From DATBJG01 sp963790545 (lineage in GTDB: Bacteria; Acidobacteriota; Vicinamibacteria; Vicinamibacterales; JAMQPK01), in contig CAWBPA010000006.1 of the NCBI GenBank assembly GCA_963790545.1, positions 1 through 64,000 of the forward strand: a DNA stretch of 64,000 bases. The letters run 5' to 3'. Under the pieces are notes generated by a model. That model worked only from the letters and a program-made list of their open reading frames with translations, made no database searches and had not been told where the DNA came from. A program made the position numbers and the translations under genes. Shown here in pieces: positions 59,840 to 64,000 of the stretch; positions within the stretch are counted from its first letter, which is position 1, and every line of letters starts with the position of its first letter.

Positions 59840-60201
59840 CTAAAGGTCGACGAATACCTTGAACCCGCCATACACCATGCGCTTGAGGTCGAACGGCATC
59901 GCGCTCGGGTTCATCATTTTTGCCAGACGCGGATCCTTCATCACCTTCGCGTTCACGCGATCGCGATCAGCCCGCGATTTGTAGACGATCCATGAAAACA
60001 CGACGGTCTCGCCTGGTTTGACCCTGGCCGCACGCGGAAAGGCCGTCCCCATTTTCACCTTGAGGTCATCGCCCAGACATTCGCGATATTCCAGCGCGCC
60101 ATGGTCCTTCCAGACCTTGCCGGCCTTTTGTGCAATTCGGCGGTACGACTGGAGGTTTTTCTTGGGAACGGGCACGACAAATCCATCAACGTAACGGGCA
60201 T
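59840..60201 (-). CDS. DUF1428 family protein (one-base break near 60198)
   Basis: The conserved body (VPVPKKNLQSYRRIAQKAG, then ALEYRECLGDD and FSWIVYKSRADRD) is DUF1428/YbaA-like, a ferredoxin-fold dimer of unknown function. The family start is RYVDGFVVPVP, which reads in frame here up to CGT-TAC, but the ATG with the GGAG site at 60199-60207 is one base out. Loss of one G (ATGGCC to ATGCC) would explain it, so the shorter frame starting at 60175 is not the real N-terminus. Confidence 0.75.
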
Positions 60202-60469
60202 GGGCATCTCCTCAGGCCAAAGGTCAAAGGTCAAAGGTAGGGTCACGCGGCAAATTACGCAAAGGTTTTTCAAGGGAGTCGATGCAATGGAAGTGCCTGG
60301 GGCCGACGTCTTCAGGCAGCGACCCAAATTACGCCGTCACGACATGCCGCCGTAGTGAAGACAGACACTCGTGTGCGCAGCACTCGCACAATGGGCAAGG
60401 AACGCGGGGCTCGATCGGGAACACATGTTGCTAGACGAGTGAGGTCTGCAGTTCAGAAAGAGAGGACCT

Positions 60470-60892
60470 ATGGTCAAGAAACTTGCGCGCGATGTGATGA
60501 CGTCCGATCCGGCCTGCTGCACCGCCGAGACCACGTTGGACGAGGTGGCCAAGCTGATGATTCAGCACGACTGCGGCGAAATCCCCGTCATCGACCGGGC
60601 GGAACATCCAGTCGGGGTGGTGACCGATCGCGACATCGTGTGCCGTGTCGTCGCCCAAGGCAAAAACCCCATCGGATACACCGCCGAATCCTGCATGACC
60701 ACACCCGTGGTCACGGTTCGAACCGACACATCCCTCGATGAGGTCGTGTCGACCATGGAACGGCACAAGATCCGCCGCGTTCCCGTCGTCGACGAGCGTG
60801 GGGTTTGCGCGGGAATTGTTTCCCAGGCAGATGTGGCACGGACGAGCCAACAGGAAGTCGCCCATCTGGTTCGTGCGGTTTCTGCGGACTGA
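60470..60892 (+). CDS. CBS-pair protein
   Basis: A 140-residue protein made of two CBS motifs (about residues 8-62 and 72-130), with VMTSDPACCTAETTLDEVA, VGVVTDRDIVCRVV, CMTTPVVTVRTDTSLDEVV and GIVSQADVAR. Such Bateman modules bind adenine nucleotides and act as sensors of energy state. No enzymatic domain is attached and no operon partner is seen. AGAGAGGACCTATG is a fair ribosome site. Confidence 0.93.
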   Translation: MVKKLARDVMTSDPACCTAETTLDEVAKLMIQHDCGEIPVIDRAEHPVGVVTDRDIVCRVVAQGKNPIGYTAESCMTTPVVTVRTDTSLDEVVSTMERHKIRRVPVVDERGVCAGIVSQADVARTSQQEVAHLVRAVSAD

Positions 60893-60960
60893 CAACAGTT
60901 TTCAGTTTTCAATTCCGGACTGTCCTGAACCGAGAACTGAGGCTGATAACTGGCAACTGA

Positions 60961-62346
60961 TTAGGCCGGCTCGTGCCACCCACCGGTTGGCGCGGCAAGG
61001 CGGTCCGCTTCGCTCGGACCCCAGCTTCTGCAGTCATATTCGTGAAGCGGGCCAGGTTCGCGAAGGATTGGATCGACGATGGTCCAGGCCGCCTCGACCA
61101 GGTCCTGACGCGCAAAAATGGTGGGCTCTCCCTGCATGGCGTCACCGAGCAGCCGCTCATATGCTTCCATGCGGCCCGCTTGTCCCTGCGCCGGCGCATC
61201 GACAACCGCGAGTTCGATGGGTCTTCCCAGCATGCCTTCGCCGGGGCGCTTGGCCTGGGCGCCTACCGCAATCACGACTTCGGGCGACAACCGGAATCTC
61301 ACGTAGTTTTCGTGCGGCGCCGAACGGTCGGGAAACACGACGGGTGGGGCGTGTTTCATTTGCACAATCACTTCAGTTGCGGTCTTTTTCAAACACTTGC
61401 CAGCTCGCACGTAAAACGGCACGCCCTCCCAGCGCCACGAATCTACGAACAAGTGCATCGCCGCGAACGTGGGAACCTGCGAGTGCCCGTCGACGCCCGG
61501 CTCGAGACGGTACCCGCGAAACTGCCCGACGACCGTCATGTCTCGTGACAGCGGCCGCACGGTTCGCAACACCTTGACCTGCTCGTCACGGACAGCCTCT
61601 GGCCACATCGACGAAGGCGCTTCCATCGCCAGGTAGCTGATGATTTGCAGCAGATGATTTTGAATCACGTCGCGGATGACGCCGGTCTCCTCGTAAAACT
61701 TGCCGCGTCCCGCGACACCGAAATCCTCCGCCATGGTGATCTGCACATGTTCAACGTAGTGACGATTCCAGATGGGCTCGAGAAAGGCGTTGGCGAAGCG
61801 AATAAACAGGATGTTCTGCACCGCTTCCTTGCCCAGATAGTGATCGATCCGGAAAATCGAGTCTTCGGGAAAGGCCTCGTGGAGCGCCACATTCAATTGA
61901 CGCGCCGATGCGAGATCGCGCCCGAAAGGCTTTTCAACGACCACGCGCGCACCTGCGACGCAGCCGGAGTGCGTGAGATGTTTGATGACGGGCGGAAACA
62001 TGGTCGGCGGGACTGCCAGGTAGTACAACGGATGCTTGCAGGCGCCCAGCACGGATCGCAACTGCGCAAACGTGCCGGGATCGTTGTAGTCACCGGCAAC
62101 ATACCGGAGTAGCCCTGCAAGCTTCGGGAATGCGACGGGGTCGAGGCCTCCTGCTTCGGTGACACTTGCCTTCGCGCGTTCCACGAGCTGATCGCGTGTC
62201 AGCGGCGAGCGCGCAACCCCGATCACGGGCACATCGAGCCGCCCGCGCCTCACGAGCGCCTGGAGGGCTGGAAAGATTTTCTTGTACGCGAGATCGCCGG
62301 TAATGCCGAAAAATACGAGGGCATCCGACAGATGCTTGCCGGTCAC
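60961..62346 (-). CDS. zwf: Glucose-6-phosphate 1-dehydrogenase
   Basis: This enzyme oxidises glucose 6-phosphate to 6-phosphogluconolactone with NADP+ (or NAD+), the entry step of the pentose phosphate pathway. The nucleotide motif FFGITGDLAYKKIFPAL starts the Rossmann fold, VVEKPFGRDL follows, and the substrate site with the catalytic histidine is RIDHYLGKEAVQN. The C-terminal G6PD domain runs to residue 461. The GTG at 62346 was chosen because a GGAGAG site precedes it and the conserved text begins there; the frame is open to 62400 through a palindrome. The gene is single, with no gnd or pgl next to it in the window. Confidence 0.93.
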   Translation of the reverse strand: MTGKHLSDALVFFGITGDLAYKKIFPALQALVRRGRLDVPVIGVARSPLTRDQLVERAKASVTEAGGLDPVAFPKLAGLLRYVAGDYNDPGTFAQLRSVLGACKHPLYYLAVPPTMFPPVIKHLTHSGCVAGARVVVEKPFGRDLASARQLNVALHEAFPEDSIFRIDHYLGKEAVQNILFIRFANAFLEPIWNRHYVEHVQITMAEDFGVAGRGKFYEETGVIRDVIQNHLLQIISYLAMEAPSSMWPEAVRDEQVKVLRTVRPLSRDMTVVGQFRGYRLEPGVDGHSQVPTFAAMHLFVDSWRWEGVPFYVRAGKCLKKTATEVIVQMKHAPPVVFPDRSAPHENYVRFRLSPEVVIAVGAQAKRPGEGMLGRPIELAVVDAPAQGQAGRMEAYERLLGDAMQGEPTIFARQDLVEAAWTIVDPILREPGPLHEYDCRSWGPSEADRLAAPTGGWHEPA

Positions 62347-62394
62347 ATTCTCTCCAGGAGGATCTCGAAGGGAAATGGGATCGTCGCGCTCGTC

Positions 62395-62414
62395 GCGCAC
62401 GCTGAAGCGTGCGC
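62395..62414. repeat. Palindrome GCGCACGC-TGAA-GCGTGCGC
   Basis: A perfect 8-bp stem with the CTGAAG centre and GCTACG flank sits between the zwf start and the transglycosylase stop. The stem is the same as that at 31093. Being just behind the transglycosylase stop it could also end that transcript. Confidence 0.8.
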
Positions 62415-62415
62415 G

Positions 62416-64000
62416 CTACGGATCGTTACGGGCCCGTCGGAATTGCCAACACAGGTACCCGACTGCAACCCGATCGGGCGAGACGAGCTTGTTGGCCGCG
62501 ACAAGCGCCGCGACCGTGAGGCCGTATCGTTTGGCAACCTGATACAAGTTTTCGCCGGCACGAATGACATGTATGCGATCGCCGAGGGTACGGGCGGTCG
62601 CAGCCGCCGGCTGAGCCGCCGGGGCCGTCGGCTTCCAGACCAGCGGCGACCAGCTGCCGCCGCCAGGACCAATCTCGAGCACTTGTCCTACTCGCAGTCG
62701 ATTGGCGCGAGACAGACCGTTCGTTCGCTGCAAGACCGCCGTTGTCGTGCCGAACCGCCGCGCAATTCCCCCCAACGTGTCGCCGCGCGCAACCCGATAG
62801 GCTCGATTCAACTGGGTCGCCGGCTTGCGCTCGGATGGCAGCTGCGCGAAGGCACCGGCAAACGCCGCGCGTGCGCCGACAGGGATGCGCAGCGGGTAGT
62901 CGCCGGGCACCAGCAATCGTCCCTCCATCACTTCTTCATCGAGAGCTGGATTGAGCGTCGCGAGCGTCTCCAGGTTGGTCTCCGTGAGACTGGCAAGGTC
63001 GAGGAGTGAGACGAAGCGCCCGGGGGCTGAATTCGTCGAAGTTCATGGCCGGTAGCGGCTCGACTCCAGGGAAGAGGGCGGCGCGATCGGCATAGACCGT
63101 GACCGCCGCCACGAACTCACTATAGAAATTCCGCGACGCAAATCCGAAGCTGGGCGACTCGTACTGCTCCACGATGACGCCAATGTCGGCAGTGCCGAGT
63201 TGCCGAACGGCGCGTGCCATGCCTGCGATGCCGTGGTTGTAGCCTGTAAGCGCCAGCGGCCAGCTCTGGACGCGCGCGTAATTGTCTCTTCAGCATCCGC
63301 GCCGCCGCGTCGGCAGCCAGCCAGACATCGTGCCTGGCATCGACGGCGCTGTTCATCTGCATGAACAGTCGGCCAGTCGAAGCCGTGAACTGCCAGACGC
63401 CCGAGGCGCCGACCCTCGACCGGGCCCGGATGTTGAACATGGATTCGACAAACGGCAGGCAGCGCACTTCGAGAGGCAGCCCATGGGCCGTCAAAATGCG
63501 CTCGATGCCTGGCATGAACATCCCGGACGTCCGGATGGCCTCCGCAAACGTGTCGCTCAAACCACCCTGGCCGCGCACGCGCTCGATGGCCGCTCGAAAG
63601 TCTGTGGTCTGACGCGACGAGTTGGCATACAGCGCCCTGACGCGTTCGACATCGTCCGCACTCGCTTCGGCCCCCATATCTCCGGCAAGACGGCGAAGGA
63701 CGCGCCGATACTTTTCGACTTCGTTCTGAACCCGGTCTTCACGCACGCGCTCAATCACAAAGGGCGAGCTTCCGCTCTTCTCGAGATCGCTGACATCGAC
63801 GACCGCAAATACCACGTCGACGTGCCAATTGTCGTGAATGACCGTCTGAGATGAGGTGTATTTCGAAAAGATCTCTCGCCAGAAGTTGACGTTCGGGACA
63901 AGCGCGTTTGGCACCGGAAAGTGCTGAGGATTGAGAGCGGGGTGATAGCGCTCCTCGGCCGCAGCCGATGCGGCAAGGACACACACGAGCGTCACGGCCA
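62416..64000 (-). CDS. LysM-containing lytic transglycosylase, MltD-like, partial (frame breaks near 63280 and 63024)
   Basis: The N-terminal part has signal-peptide remains at the right edge (ASAAAEERYHP), so the start may lie beyond the window. The SLT domain holds the catalytic glutamate in LPFVESMFNIRARSRVGASG and WQFTASTGRLFM. The frame changes near 63280, resuming as MARAVRQLGTAD, and again at 63022-63026 where five G shift it to RFVSLLDLASLTETN. Two LysM modules follow (YRVARGDTLGGIARRFG and HVIRAGENLYQVAKRYG). It cleaves peptidoglycan into anhydro-muropeptides; the LysM domains bind the glycan. It lies 70 bp upstream of zwf on the same strand. Confidence 0.84.

Overview
The window is a GC-rich stretch that looks like a free-living Acidobacteriota, probably the Vicinamibacteria branch. 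This is inferred from family content, not from a marker gene. The pointers are Hanks-type kinases fused to PD40/TolB-like propellers, a PadR regulator next to a fused FtsX/MacB-type (ADOP) permease, RedB-like and DUF4136-like secreted proteins, and many small intergenic palindromes. I saw no rRNA, tRNA, CRISPR array, phage or transposase gene.

Region by region. 1-8.1 kb (minus): a tripartite RND metal-efflux operon (His-rich small protein, TolC-like factor, adaptor lipoprotein, RND pump) followed by a KefB-type antiporter. 8.2-15.6 kb: a membrane protein, an aldose 1-epimerase, an MFS carrier, a GlcD/LDHD flavoprotein, and a porin translationally coupled to a PIN-toxin/antitoxin pair. 15.7-24.4 kb: a signalling block. 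On the plus strand a class III cyclase-like receptor that has lost its catalytic residues overlaps a MscS channel carrying a cyclic-nucleotide-binding-like domain. On the minus strand a RedB-like protein, a membrane PAS histidine kinase, a single-domain response regulator and a REC-PAS-GGDEF-EAL protein form an operon. 24.7-34.8 kb: a metallo-beta-lactamase-fold lipoprotein, DinB protein, AAHS-type MFS plus Tat-exported dehydrogenase, TauE-like permease, radical SAM protein, a small exported protein and a tannase/feruloyl-esterase. Several kinds of palindromic and tandem repeats lie between them.

35.2-48.1 kb: PadR and an ADOP permease, then a 9.6-kb block (MerR/TipA-like regulator, Npt1/Npt2-like nucleotide transporter, giant hybrid histidine kinase with HPt, and a REC / degenerate NtrC-AAA / Ser-Thr-kinase fusion) bracketed by direct repeats of 298 and 265 bp. 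These repeats contain the ADOP gene tail. 48.1-57.6 kb (minus): a Vgb-like/c-heme protein, a carboxymuconolactone-decarboxylase-family protein, two kinase-propeller receptors and an AlkZ-like winged-helix protein. 57.9-64 kb: DUF202, a small Cys/His protein, a triple beta/gamma-crystallin protein, DUF1428, a CBS-pair protein, glucose-6-phosphate dehydrogenase and a LysM lytic transglycosylase cut by the right edge.

A general warning: about twenty genes need one or more frame changes to give a full-length product. Several breaks sit at short homopolymers (for example 32795-32798, 41405-41407, 63022-63026). This pattern fits uncorrected indel errors in the assembly better than mass gene decay, so these genes are reported as single loci with the break stated.
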